The position numbers and the translations under genes were made by a program. DNA of 64,000 nt from Devosia naphthalenivorans (GTDB lineage Bacteria; Pseudomonadota; Alphaproteobacteria; Rhizobiales; Devosiaceae): the NCBI RefSeq assembly GCF_003056355.1, contig NZ_PYVW01000011.1, positions 80,339 to 144,338 of the forward strand. Direction: 5' to 3'. The notes beneath the pieces are model-generated. The model was not told where the DNA came from and did not search any database. It saw only the letters and a list, made by a program, of their open reading frames with translations. Shown piece after piece: positions 36,536-45,696 of the stretch; the first letter of the stretch is position 1; every line of letters starts with the position of its first letter.

Positions 36536-36681
36536 TGAGCTGGCGTTTGCTGACATAGACACCACGAGTTCCGTATGAATCTAAATGGGTTGACCAGCGG
36601 CTTCAACGCTGGCACCACCCACTAGTGGGGGCATCGGGCCACCGATGCCCCGGAAATCGCCAGGCAGACGAGGTAAAACGA

Positions 36682-37005
36682 ATGGGAAGATTTGCTGGGC
36701 CTGCGGCTGCCGTCGCGCTTGGTATGTGGGCCGCACCGTCCTTTGCTCAGTTCAATTCCGAGGACTTCGTAGACGTGAACATACGCGGTATCGGTGAGGT
36801 CCTCGCGCGAAGCCTCGATGTCAATTTGCAGGAGTTCATCGATCTGGGCTCGGTACGGGTGCCAATCGCTCTTGCCGCCACGGTATGCGACGTGCAGATG
36901 GAGGTGCTTGCTGCGTCCATTGTTGGCAGCCCGGCCCGCTGCGACGCAACGTCCACGACAGCTGCCTTGACCGAAATCGTGTGGAACTTGCTGCCAAGGA
37001 AATAG
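36682..37005 (+). CDS. Small exported protein, unknown
   Basis: A 107-residue protein from the ATG at 36682, with GAGG ten bases upstream. Residues 1-22 are a clear signal peptide (FAGPAAAVALGMWAAPSFAQ). The mature part starts FNSEDFVDVNIRGIGEVLAR and contains two cysteines (TVCDVQ and ARCDAT) that could pair in the periplasm. No family is recognised. It stands alone between transposase debris and lnt. Confidence 0.6.
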   Translation: MGRFAGPAAAVALGMWAAPSFAQFNSEDFVDVNIRGIGEVLARSLDVNLQEFIDLGSVRVPIALAATVCDVQMEVLAASIVGSPARCDATSTTAALTEIVWNLLPRK

Positions 37006-37212
37006 GGGATTGCCTTTGGTCGTGGCTACAGCGGATCGACTGTTGGCCGTGCTCACATCCTCAGGCTGCTTCGTTCGACATGGGTCGAGATAGCTGTCAC
37101 TTCCCACCGCATCGATACGCAAACAGTCCTCAAGTGCACAGACCGTCAAAGGAGCATTGAGATACGGAGGAGCCTGAGAAAGGGGCCGCTTGCGATGCTT
37201 TCTTGACCTGGA

Positions 37213-37314
37213 CTACTTCCTAGTGCCGCTCTTGTCACGGTGACCGTGTTGGTCCAAGTCGCTTGATTTGTGGCCTGGATGATCATGATGTTGGCCTGGG
37301 GTTTCCTTCGCCAC
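37213..37314 (-). CDS. 33-residue histidine-rich peptide
   Basis: A GTG at 37314 with AAGGAG seven bases upstream starts the peptide VAKETPGQHHDHPGHKSSD followed by LDQHGHRDKSGTRK and a TAG stop. It has six histidines in 33 residues and no cysteine or membrane helix. The spacing HHDHxxH and HxH suits Zn, Ni or Cu binding. The strong ribosome site on such a short frame supports a real gene. It is divergent from lnt. I know of no named family. Confidence 0.5.
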   Translation of the reverse strand: MAKETPGQHHDHPGHKSSDLDQHGHRDKSGTRK

Positions 37315-37465
37315 TAAAACTCTCCTTTCCCATGTCGGTCGGCAACAACTGCGGCTCAGCTGCTGCGTTCCTCGATGCCGGCAAAGTGAAATCGTGTCTT
37401 CCTTGACGCACTTGGCCCTTCCAGTGAGTTTGCCGCATGCACTTTGATTCGTGGACAGGGCTTTC

Positions 37466-39079
37466 ATGACCTGGCTGGCCGATATAGCCATGCTGAGCCA
37501 TGGTTGGCGCCGTTTCCTGCTGCTGGTGGTGGCAGGCGCCGTTGCCGGTCTGTCCATCCCCCCGCTGTTCATAGTCCCTGCCCTCTTCGTGAGCTTCCCG
37601 CTTTGGGTCTGGTGCCTCGATGGCGCGGAGCGCGGCCGCGGCTGGCGGCGCCTGTTCGGCCCCGCCTTCACCATCGGCTTTGCCTTTGGCTGGGGCTATT
37701 TCACAGTCGCTTTCCATTGGATAGGCGCGGCATTTTTAGTGAGTGGCGGGATCATGATCGCCCTGATGCCGTTCGCCATCCTGGCGCTGGCAGCGCTGAT
37801 CGCGTTTTTCTGGGGACTGGGCAGCGCGCTGGCGCATCTGTTCTGGAGCCATGGTCCCTGGCGCATCGTGACGCTCGCCACCTTCGTGACCATCGCCGAA
37901 TGGGCGCGCGGGCATGTGCTGACCGGCTTTCCGTTCGATTTGCTGGGCTATGCGCTGACCCCAACCGACGAGATGATGCAGATCACCTCGGTGATCGGCG
38001 TCTATGGGCTGACGCTGGTGGCGGCGTTGCTGGCGATGACCCCTGCGCTGATCTGGCCCGCCGACGGACGTAGTCTCAGCAGGCGCCTCCTGCCGTTTTT
38101 TATCGCTATGGCGGTGATCGCGGCGCAACTCGGCTATGGCCACAATCGTCTGACCGGTACCGTCTCGACGGAACGCACCGACATCGCCATGCGGCTGGTG
38201 CAGCCGCTGGTTTACGAGCATGCCGACTGGGGCAATGCCGATCCGGTGGCGCTGATCGACCGGCTGCTGATGCTGTCCGAAATGCGGATGGACCCGGCCG
38301 ACCAGGGGCTGGCCGACATCACCCATCTGGTGTGGCCGGAATCGAGCCTGCCGTTTTTCCTGTCGAGCTATCCCGATGCGCTGGCGCGGATCGCCCGGCT
38401 GCTGCCAGAAACCACCACATTGCTGGCGGGAATTCCACGGCAGCAATACGCGCTGGACCAGACTCAGGGTTCGGGGCCGCCGTTCAATGCGCTGATGGCG
38501 GTCAACACCAATGGCGAGGTCATTGCGTCCTACGACAAGTCCCATCTCGTGCCGTTTGGCGAATTTTTGCCGTTCAGCCAGTTCTTTTTGAAGCTGGGCA
38601 TCAAGCAGTTCGTTCCGGGCGCCGAGGGCTGGGCCCATGGCGATGCGCGGCGCCGGCTGATGAGCCTGCCCAACACGCCGGCATTCCTGGCGCTGATCTG
38701 CTACGAGATCCTGTTTTCAGGCGATCTGGGCGATACGGCCGGCGCGCAGTTTATCCTCAATATCACCAATGACGCCTGGTTCGATGGCTCCATCGGACCG
38801 GCCCAGCATGCCCATCATGCGCGGGTGCGGGCGGTTGAGGAAGGGCTGAGCCTGGTTCGTGCCGCCAATACCGGGCTGACCTTCGCCACCGACCCGCTGG
38901 GGCGTGTCACGGGGCAGATCGAGCCGCTGCAGATGGCGGTGCTGGATGTGCGCCCGCATCAACGGCTGGCGGGCACAGTGTTCTCCCAGGTGCGCCACTG
39001 GCCGCTGCTGATCGCCCTGCTGGCGGGGCTGCTGATTTCGCTGGTGGTTTCACGCGCCGGGCGCCGCAGAGCGGTTTGA
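37466..39079 (+). CDS. lnt: Apolipoprotein N-acyltransferase Lnt
   Basis: A 537-residue inner-membrane enzyme that adds the third acyl chain to lipoproteins. About eight helices are followed by a periplasmic nitrilase domain. The catalytic triad is visible: WPESSLPFF (Glu), YDKSHLVPFGEFLP (Lys) and LICYEILFSG (Cys). A final helix closes the protein. The ATG at 37466 with AGGG upstream is chosen over a GTG at 37451. It is full length and looks functional. Together with two LspA genes it gives this element a partial lipoprotein maturation set; lgt is not present. Confidence 0.92.
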   Translation: MTWLADIAMLSHGWRRFLLLVVAGAVAGLSIPPLFIVPALFVSFPLWVWCLDGAERGRGWRRLFGPAFTIGFAFGWGYFTVAFHWIGAAFLVSGGIMIALMPFAILALAALIAFFWGLGSALAHLFWSHGPWRIVTLATFVTIAEWARGHVLTGFPFDLLGYALTPTDEMMQITSVIGVYGLTLVAALLAMTPALIWPADGRSLSRRLLPFFIAMAVIAAQLGYGHNRLTGTVSTERTDIAMRLVQPLVYEHADWGNADPVALIDRLLMLSEMRMDPADQGLADITHLVWPESSLPFFLSSYPDALARIARLLPETTTLLAGIPRQQYALDQTQGSGPPFNALMAVNTNGEVIASYDKSHLVPFGEFLPFSQFFLKLGIKQFVPGAEGWAHGDARRRLMSLPNTPAFLALICYEILFSGDLGDTAGAQFILNITNDAWFDGSIGPAQHAHHARVRAVEEGLSLVRAANTGLTFATDPLGRVTGQIEPLQMAVLDVRPHQRLAGTVFSQVRHWPLLIALLAGLLISLVVSRAGRRRAV

Positions 39080-39290
39080 CTACCGGAGAAACACGGTTTG
39101 TAAAAACACATTGGCCTCCACCTCAGACGCTGTTTATCGCTGCAGCATTTCAAAGTCCCGATGACTGAGGGCGCTCAGATTGCCGCTTACCGAGCAGCTC
39201 TTTCAATACTGACTTATCAACTTCGCATCGGCTCAACAGCCACTTTTCAGGAGTGTTAAGAGCACTCGACGGCGCAGCATAGGAATAGGC

Positions 39291-39317
39291 GGAAGGCCGA
39301 TGAGACGCCGGCCTTCC
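39291..39317 (-). terminator. Hairpin after the L,D-transpeptidase gene
   Basis: The inverted repeat GGAAGGCCG / CGGCCTTCC (nine base pairs, nine-base loop) lies eleven bases past the stop of the minus-strand gene at 39328. The run of T after the stem is weak. A rho-independent terminator is likely by position. Confidence 0.6.
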
Positions 39318-39327
39318 ATTGCCTCAG

Positions 39328-39999
39328 CTATTGCACGACCACGATTGGCGCGCCCCATCGGACCCGATCATAGAGGTCGATGACATCCTGGAAGAGCAGC
39401 CGTACGCAACCGCTGGACACGGCCTTCCCGATTGAATTGGCGTCCATATTTCCGTGCAGGCGATAGAGAGTGTCCCGATTGCCCTTGTGAATGTAGAGCG
39501 CGCGAGCTCCCAACGGGTTTTCCGGGCCTGGCTCCATCCCATGTCGGTAGGGCTCGAGTTCGGGCTGCCGCTTGATCATGTCGGATGGTGGCGTCCAGGT
39601 CGGCCATTCGCGACCATAGGCGATATGGCCGCGGCCTTCCCAGGCGAAGCCTTCCCGGCCGATGCCGACCCCGTAGCGCATGGCTCGGCCGTTCTCCATC
39701 GTCCAATAGAGGAAGCGGTTCGGCGTATCGACCACCACCACGCCCGGCTTTTCGCCCGTAATGTTTGCGACCTCCTGCCGCCAGTATATCGGGTCGACCA
39801 GATCGATGCGGGCCGCTGGAATCGGAAAGCGCTCGTCCGGTATGGCCGCATACATGGCGAGGTATTCGGGCGGGATCGCCGGTGCGGGAGGCGCAACGGG
39901 TATCGTAGGTTTGGTGGTCGTGCAGCCGGCCAGGGCAAGTGCAGCAAGGCTTGTGGCGCCCAGCATCATGTGCCGACGCGAAATCATGGTGATATGCAT
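39328..39999 (-). CDS. L,D-transpeptidase (YkuD) lipoprotein
   Basis: A 223-residue protein. The N-terminus is a lipoprotein signal (SRRHMMLGATSLAALALAGC), with the lipobox LAGC. The YkuD catalytic block is at the C-terminus: IHKGNRDTLYRLHGNMDANS and SSGCVRLLFQD, with the conserved His and the nucleophilic Cys. It cross-links peptidoglycan or attaches proteins to it. As a lipoprotein it would depend on LspA and Lnt, both encoded in this window; lnt lies just upstream and converges on it. Start ATG 39999 or 39987. Confidence 0.9.
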   Translation of the reverse strand: MHITMISRRHMMLGATSLAALALAGCTTTKPTIPVAPPAPAIPPEYLAMYAAIPDERFPIPAARIDLVDPIYWRQEVANITGEKPGVVVVDTPNRFLYWTMENGRAMRYGVGIGREGFAWEGRGHIAYGREWPTWTPPSDMIKRQPELEPYRHGMEPGPENPLGARALYIHKGNRDTLYRLHGNMDANSIGKAVSSGCVRLLFQDVIDLYDRVRWGAPIVVVQ

Positions 40000-40076
40000 G
40001 TCATCCAGCAGCCTTCGCGGCCGCCTCTCAAGGGATCGGGATCAGGGATTTTGGCGAGGCTTTGTCGCCGGCGTTC

Positions 40077-40433
40077 CTAGGCGGTTCGCGGAGGTCGGAA
40101 ACGCCCGTCGTCGCCCAGGGCAGTGATGGCGCTGTCCTGCGCCGCTGCGAACACCGCGGCTTGCGCATAGAGACTGCACTCGTGCACGAAGACCAAGACA
40201 TCAATTGCCTGCTGGCAGGATATCACGTGCCCGTTGATCTTCTTGGAACAGCGTTTGAACGCTGGCGTGCTGCGTTGGGAAGCATCCGCCTCAACGCATA
40301 GCTCCTGGCTGGCGATCGTCCAGAACTGGCCACTTGCCGCGACGCTAGCCATAGCCGGCCCCGGAACGGCGGCCAATCCAAACAGCATAGCCATCAGCAG
40401 CAGGAACCTGTTCATGGCCCGGTTATAATTCAT
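40077..40433 (-). CDS. Exported small protein, unknown
   Basis: A 118-residue protein with a signal peptide (FLLLMAMLFGLAAVPGPAMA). The mature part has four cysteines (ELCVEAD, KRCSKK, ISCQQA and HECSLY) that could form two disulfides. No family is recognised. The ATG at 40415 is an alternative start that puts the signal peptide nearer the N-terminus. It is transcribed towards the L,D-transpeptidase gene on the same strand. Confidence 0.55.
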   Translation of the reverse strand: MNYNRAMNRFLLLMAMLFGLAAVPGPAMASVAASGQFWTIASQELCVEADASQRSTPAFKRCSKKINGHVISCQQAIDVLVFVHECSLYAQAAVFAAAQDSAITALGDDGRFRPPRTA

Positions 40434-40739
40434 CCTGGGACAGGATGCGAGGCGCCGGACGAAAGAGTCTTGCGGCGTTGCATCTGCACAACGCCGCCTT
40501 GATGCACAGCATCAATGGCCGTGGTCGGGAGCACGGCATATTCCGCCCAATTAGGAAGCCGTCAATTACGGGCATGAAAAACGTCATCGAGGTGGCGGAG
40601 CAGCAGGGTGGTTTCGTCATAGTCACGCCTTTTCGCGCTCGAAATGACCGCGAACAGGAACAATATGCACATATGCAACTTAATGAATGGCTAGCCACCC
40701 ATTGCTACTCACTCGGTATTTGCTGCCAAACAAGCAATG

Positions 40740-41258
40740 CTAGCCAACCTGTTGCAGCAATTCCTCCATCCGGTCTGCCGCTTTTGGAGGAAGTTTAGCT
40801 TCCTGTATAGCTTGCATGTTCGAAATGTCTTCGCCGACCTGAATCAACCCGACCATACCCATGCCAAAATGGGGTAGGCACTTGTAGCCATAGAGTCCCT
40901 CAACGGTGAGGGTTACCGAGATCTCTTCATTGATCTTGCCTTTCCAAGCCTCGCCACCTGCTGGAAGCGCGTCAGCAATGATCTCGGAATTGTGCCCCTT
41001 GTCGGTGGGCACGAATATAACGGTATCTCCCGGCGCAATTTTGAGGAACGCCGGCTCAAACTGCATTCGGCGCCCCTCGCCATCCTTGTTTAGCATTTGC
41101 ACTCGGTGCTCAGTTCCTACAGACTGCGCAACGGCCGCGCCACCGAATGCTAGCGTGCTCACGAACAGCGTAGAGGCACCTCGAATCAAGGTTCGCCGTG
41201 ACACTCTTAATTGCGAGTTGAGCGAAATCGCTGTTTGATCTTTTGGTCTGCGTGCCAT
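40740..41258 (-). CDS. Pseudoazurin (blue copper protein)
   Basis: A 172-residue periplasmic cupredoxin. A twin-arginine signal (SRRTLIRGASTLFVSTLAFGG) is followed by a single plastocyanin-like domain. The copper ligands are in place: His in DKGHNSE and Cys, His and Met in KCLPHFGMGM. The C-terminal pair of helices (ISNMQAIQEAKLPPKAADRM) is typical of pseudoazurin. It carries electrons to nitrite or nitrous oxide reductase or to an oxidase; neither is present here. A role in copper buffering is possible given the context. Confidence 0.9.
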   Translation of the reverse strand: MARRPKDQTAISLNSQLRVSRRTLIRGASTLFVSTLAFGGAAVAQSVGTEHRVQMLNKDGEGRRMQFEPAFLKIAPGDTVIFVPTDKGHNSEIIADALPAGGEAWKGKINEEISVTLTVEGLYGYKCLPHFGMGMVGLIQVGEDISNMQAIQEAKLPPKAADRMEELLQQVG

Positions 41259-41679
41259 GACGTGTTTCTCCGTTTGATTGATTTACAATGAAAGTGAGTG
41301 CGGAGCATCGGGAAAGTATAATATTACCACGAGACTAAGCGAGGTGCGACAGCAATCTCGTTATCGGAAGAATGTGCAGCTTCTCCACCAACGTTAATAG
41401 ACCAAAGCGCCTGCTTCGGCACTGCGACATCGATGCGCACCGGCAGTTCGTCTAAAATCAGTCTAGTACCGCAAGGGCGTGGTGGCGCTGACTGGCAATT
41501 GGCAGACCGATCGATGCGACACATCCGGCACATGCGAACCGCAGCCTCATCGACAACGAGTTCAGTTTCGGTCCAGATACCCCCAGCAGCGGCGCCAGCC
41601 CCCTGAGGTGATCCTGCACGCTTTTGGCAGTGGCCGTGTTTATTGCCACCTTTCCCGTGCTCTAACTCGCGATCTGCCA
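41259..41679. other. Gap between pseudoazurin and the CtaG-like gene
   Basis: About 420 bases holding divergent upstream regions. Fragments with clustered cysteines can be read on the minus strand (VRMCRMCRIDRS), but the frame has no supported start. I do not call a gene. Confidence 0.3.
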
Positions 41680-42294
41680 ATGATTGACCGCTTGCTAACT
41701 ATTACCGGAATTGCCGTCCTTGTCCTGGCATGGGCTGGACCGTTGCCCGCCATGGTGCGCGGAAGCTTTGCGGCCCATATGACGCTGCACATGACCGTGG
41801 TAGGCATTGGAATCCCATTACTGGCCGCCGGAATTGGCCCCTTGGTCGCCCGGCGGAACTGGCTGCGCTCGCAGCTCGCCCTGCCGATTGCCGTCAGCAT
41901 CATCGACCTGGTCGTCGTCTGGGGCTGGCACGCCCCGGCGCTGCACCACGCTTCGCGCACCCAGCCCTGGGCACTTGCCGCTGAGCAGGCGAGCTTTGCC
42001 CTTGTATCGCTACTCGTTTGGCTGGTGGCTCTAGCCAGCACCGGGGAAACCAGACGCATCGCCGCGCTGGCCGGCGCCATGGCGCTGTTCTTCACCTCTA
42101 TGCACATGACCCTGCTTGGCGCCCTTATTGGGCTGGCGCCGCGTTCAATATACGGTGACCACCTGCAAGCTCCCACAGGTGGGCTTCCCGTTCTCATCGA
42201 TCAGCAACTGGGCGGCGTCATTATGCTAGGTATTGGCGGGGTAATTTATCTGTCGGGCGGACTAGTGCTGATGGCGCGCGTCCTGCGGCGATAG
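41680..42294 (+). CDS. CtaG-like (caa3-type) cytochrome c oxidase assembly protein
   Basis: A 204-residue protein from the ATG at 41680, with six helices. It belongs to the COG3336/PF09678 CtaG group, shown by AAHMTLHMTVVGIGIPLLA, FFTSMHMTLLGALIGLAPR and the glycine-rich last helix. Members help insert copper into or assemble heme-copper oxidases; this is not the Cox11-type CtaG. The histidine pairs in helices 2 and 5 are conserved. It diverges from the pseudoazurin gene. No oxidase subunit gene is nearby. Confidence 0.8.
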   Translation: MIDRLLTITGIAVLVLAWAGPLPAMVRGSFAAHMTLHMTVVGIGIPLLAAGIGPLVARRNWLRSQLALPIAVSIIDLVVVWGWHAPALHHASRTQPWALAAEQASFALVSLLVWLVALASTGETRRIAALAGAMALFFTSMHMTLLGALIGLAPRSIYGDHLQAPTGGLPVLIDQQLGGVIMLGIGGVIYLSGGLVLMARVLRR

Positions 42295-42816
42295 CGGCAA
42301 CACAGCCATGACCATCTAGAGCCAATCTGATTGGCGCTGTCTCGCCGGCGGTCTCTGCGGCAGCAACGTCCCATGCCGTGCCAATGTTAGGAATGTGCTG
42401 GTTTCTCTCTACCGTAGATTGCCGCAGCGAGAACGACGCGGCGCTATACCGAGTATGCCTATATACAGAGCCTAGTGCGTGGTTTGCGATGTCGGAAGCG
42501 TTTACCTGCTCCATTTGGATCGGCCGTGTAGCCGAGCCACGGAGGCTTAGGTCACACGGTCGGGACAACCCTGGTAACGTTCTTCGGCGTTTTTGACCTG
42601 TGCCTTTCATGTTGACGCCTTGGGGGGCGTTCGGTCAGTGTCGGCGCCAGGCTAGCAAGAACCGTCCTGGAATGAACGTCATAGCTCTCAGACCGATAAT
42701 GCGCCATCGCGTAGGAAGCACCGCGCCACCCGCCTTGGCCTTGCCGGATCCGCCCAATAGGGGCAAAGGCGGCTCCACTCTTGACGCCAGCACCGTCTCG
42801 GATGAGGGCGCGTCCT
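42295..42816. other. Gene-poor stretch after the CtaG-like gene
   Basis: About 520 bases with short interrupted frames and no recognisable protein. It looks like decayed DNA and may contain the promoter of the next gene near its end. Confidence 0.3.
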
Positions 42817-43803
42817 ATGACCGATAATCCCGCCACTGCCCGCCCGCGCTTTGCCCTCGTCGATATCGTCCGCGGCGTCGCCATCATTGCCATGGTGGTC
42901 TATCACCTGTTCTGGGACCTGAGCTATTTCCGCTTCATCGCCGCCGATGTCGGAAACGATCCGGCCTGGGTCTTGTTTGCGCGCAGCATACTTGCGGTTT
43001 TCCTGTTCCTGGTCGGGGTCGGGCTGGTGCTGGGCCACGGGCGCGGCGACATTCGCTGGCGCAGCTTCTGGAGGCGCTGGGGCTTTGTCGTTGTTGGCGC
43101 ACTGGCCATTAGCGTGGCGACGTGGTTCGCCTTTCCGCAGAGCTTTGTCTATTTCGGCGTGCTGCATGCTATCGCCCTGTTCAGCCTGATAGGGCTGGCC
43201 TTTGTACGTGCCCCGCTCTGGCTGGCGGGGGGGGTAGCTGCCGTGGTCATCGCCCTGCCCTTCTTTTACTCCGACGCCCTGTTCAACGACAAGGCCTGGT
43301 CCTGGATCGGCTTCTGGCAGGTGCCGCCGCCCACCAATGACCTCGTGCCGGTCTTTCCCGGGCTGGGTGTTGTGCTGCTAGGCGTTATCGCCACGCGGCT
43401 GGTGCTGTCCTCGGCTTGGGCGCCGCGTCTTGCCGCCATCGCACCAGCCGGACGACTGCCGCGCCTACTGGCCTGGCTCGGGCGTTGGAGCCTGCTGCTT
43501 TATCTGGTGCACCAGCCCATCCTGCTGGGGCTCGTCTATCCGGCCTCCTTGGCCTTCCAGCCGCAGTTGGCCATGCGCAGGGCCGACTTCCTGCGCTCGT
43601 GCCAGTCGACATGTCAGGCGGGTGGCACAGCGCCGGGTCTCTGCACCACTTATTGCCAATGCGGGCTCGAGGGCGTCGAGACCAACAGGCTCTGGAACGC
43701 CATCGAAACCGGCATGGTCACAGCCGGCGATCAGACCCTACTCGATGCGCAGAACCGGCAGTGCTCGGCCTTGATCTATCCCGAGCTCAATGCGCAGCAG
43801 TGA
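42817..43803 (+). CDS. DUF1624 (heparan-alpha-glucosaminide acetyltransferase-like) membrane protein with Cys-rich tail
   Basis: A 328-residue protein from the ATG at 42817 (GAGGG upstream) with seven to eight helices. The start RFALVDIVRGVAIIAMVVYH and the following FWDLSYF mark the HGSNAT/DUF1624 family, which moves acyl groups across the membrane in human lysosomes. The histidine of VYHLFWD is the expected active residue. The last ~70 residues after LVYPASL form an extra tail with seven cysteines (CQSTC, CTTYCQCG, QC), likely periplasmic. The substrate is unknown. Confidence 0.75.
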   Translation: MTDNPATARPRFALVDIVRGVAIIAMVVYHLFWDLSYFRFIAADVGNDPAWVLFARSILAVFLFLVGVGLVLGHGRGDIRWRSFWRRWGFVVVGALAISVATWFAFPQSFVYFGVLHAIALFSLIGLAFVRAPLWLAGGVAAVVIALPFFYSDALFNDKAWSWIGFWQVPPPTNDLVPVFPGLGVVLLGVIATRLVLSSAWAPRLAAIAPAGRLPRLLAWLGRWSLLLYLVHQPILLGLVYPASLAFQPQLAMRRADFLRSCQSTCQAGGTAPGLCTTYCQCGLEGVETNRLWNAIETGMVTAGDQTLLDAQNRQCSALIYPELNAQQ

Positions 43804-43991
43804 CGCCCGCGCACTATGGGAACTTTGTTCTTTTGCGCTTTTTTGCTCAGATTCTACCGTGGATAGTAGGGCAAAAACGGGCCTTGATTGTCCCAGCCCG
43901 GGCCACGGGTGGCTCCGCGTCGCGCGGGACCCACATATATCCTAGTCTGGACTGGCGTGCATCAAACTGCGACGCCGCCGAGGTCTTGCAC

Positions 43992-44180
43992 ATGATCAGC
44001 AGATATCTGCGCAGCACCGTCGAGCACGACTTCGGCACCATCAAGGGCTGGATGGGCGCCACCCACTTCCGAACGCGGAAGGACATCGTCAAACTAGACA
44101 TTTCTTCGAAACTGAATTGTGCTTCGTTGCACCTGGCTTATGCACCAACCAAGGTGTTGAGATTGCTGAAGCGGGAAGTT
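43992..44180 (+). pseudogene. IS1182/IS5-type transposase C-terminal fragment
   Basis: From 43992 the plus strand reads RYLRSTVEHDFGTIKGWMG then ATHFRTRKDIV, the C-terminal catalytic block of IS1182-like transposases (STVEHxFGTIKxWMGATHF, with the final Glu). The expected N-terminal parts are absent. The flanks from 43804 to 44303 hold nothing else I can name. Confidence 0.65.
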
Positions 44181-44303
44181 GGTGCACAAATCTTGAACTA
44201 TGCGCCCAGCCTCGATGCGGCTACTGCAAGTGCTTTTCATAGTCATTTTTCTAACTACCTGACAACCTTGATGTTTCTGCAATTCAGTGATTGAACGTGC
44301 CCT

Positions 44304-45191
44304 ATGGAGCACTCTCTTAGAATCGCCGTTGCGAGCTTGGCCGTCAGCATTGCGGTGCTGGCGATCAAGTACGCTGCATTTTTGCTCACTGGCAGCGTGG
44401 CTCTTTATTCGGACGCACTCGAAAGCATCATCAATGTTGTGACGGCTATGACCGTAATCATCGCGATCCGGATTGCTGCGCGGCCCGCTGACGCCGAACA
44501 TCCATATGGACATCACAAGGCCGAATATCTCTCGGCCATTGTGGTTGGCATTATGATTGTTGTTGCAGCCTTTGCGATCCTACGTGAAGCCTATGAGGCG
44601 TTTCTTCACCCCAAGCTAATCGAAGACACTTGGGCAGGGCTTGCGGTAAGTGTGGCTGCAACCGTACTCAACGTGATCTGGAGTTTGGTCCTGATCCGGC
44701 AAGGTCGAGCACATCGCTCGGCGTCGCTTGTGGCAGACGGCAAGCACCTGATGACAGATGTGGTCACGACCATTGCCGTGCTCGTCGGTGTAGTCGCCGT
44801 TGTGCTGACGGGCATCGCCGTTCTTGATGCCGGGATCGCAGCGCTAGTTGCTCTTAATGTGCTTTGGAGTGGTTGGGGCGTTATTCGAGATAATGCAAGC
44901 GGGCTCATGGACGAGGCCGCACCGCCTGAAGAGTTGGCCACAATCCGCAACATTATCGGACAGAACGCACTTGGTGCCATCGAGGCACATGCCCTACGCA
45001 CCCGCCATGCTGGAACAGCGACCTTCATCGACTTTCACTTGGTTGTGCCAAGCACGATGAGCGTTGGGGCGTCGCACGATATTTGCGACACCATCGAAGC
45101 GGCGCTGAAAGCCCATGTTACAGGTGCCATCATCACCATTCATGTGGAGCCGGAAGGCAAAGCCAAGCACAAGGGAATTGTCGTGGCCTGA
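44304..45191 (+). CDS. FieF-like cation diffusion facilitator
   Basis: A 295-residue CDF with six helices and a C-terminal cytoplasmic domain. Helix 2 has SDALESI, followed by the loop [14 protein letters not shown], the family signature. Helix 5 has [13 protein letters not shown] (HxxxD). Helix 2 has DxxES where FieF has DxxxD, so metal choice may differ. The C-terminal domain starts at [12 protein letters not shown] and ends [11 protein letters not shown]. It exports Fe, Zn, Mn or Cd in exchange for protons. It is intact and not linked to the nearby HMA-CDF operon, which lies on the other strand. Confidence 0.88.
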   Translation: MEHSLRIAVASLAVSIAVLAIKYAAFLLTGSVALYSDALESIINVVTAMTVIIAIRIAARPADAEHPYGHHKAEYLSAIVVGIMIVVAAFAILREAYEAFLHPKLIEDTWAGLAVSVAATVLNVIWSLVLIRQGRAHRSASLVADGKHLMTDVVTTIAVLVGVVAVVLTGIAVLDAGIAALVALNVLWSGWGVIRDNASGLMDEAAPPEELATIRNIIGQNALGAIEAHALRTRHAGTATFIDFHLVVPSTMSVGASHDICDTIEAALKAHVTGAIITIHVEPEGKAKHKGIVVA

Positions 45192-45675
45192 GACATGAAA
45201 TGCGCAGATTCCCAGCTGGGATTATCGCACCTTGCGGTTCTGAGAACACCCATGTCGAACACGGTCCCTTCCTGGTCCTACACTTCATTCGCGGCCAACG
45301 CTGCTGGCATGAGGCGCCATCGTAGAGCGTGCTGTACCGGAAATGCTCCAAATGCTGCGTGGTCACATGATGGGGAACTCTTTCAAGTGTTTCGACGCGT
45401 AACAGAATGATGCCGGCGGCAAGCAAGGCAAGCGCGCCACCGAACAGGTCCCATCGATCGGGCACTCTCCCTTCTGCGAGCCACAGCCAAAGCAGCGACG
45501 CTACTATGTAGACCCCACCATAGGCCGCGTATGCTCTGCCGGCGTGCTCGGTAGGTGCCAGCGTCAGCAGCCAGGCAAAGGCGATCAATGCGGGGACGCC
45601 AGCCAACGCCCACATCGGTGACTGCCCTTGCCTCAGCCACGCCCAAAAGGCGAAGCACCCGACTATCTCGGCCAC
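45133..45675 (-). pseudogene. YnfA-family membrane protein, both ends altered
   Basis: The frame reads [18 protein letters not shown], then [20 protein letters not shown] and [19 protein letters not shown], clearly YnfA (about 108 residues, four helices). The first ~12 residues of the family are missing: the frame runs straight out of the lspA stop codon at 45697-45699 with only GGYTGAA between. The C-terminus should end near GIILL but runs on for about 95 unrelated residues, antisense to the CDF gene. It is probably an inactive remnant, although a GTG at 45675 could start a shortened form. Confidence 0.65.
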
Positions 45676-45696
45676 CGCGGCGCCGGTATATCCGCC

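Noticed and set aside
40445..40798. Plus-strand frame of 117 residues between the exported protein and pseudoazurin
   Set aside because: Part of it (KNVIEVAEQQGGFVIVTPF) looks protein-like, but the opposite strand is equally open, no good ribosome site is seen and no family fits. I left it out.
42817..43803. Calling the DUF1624 protein an acyltransferase of heparan sugars
   Set aside because: Bacteria do not have that substrate; only the fold family is supported.
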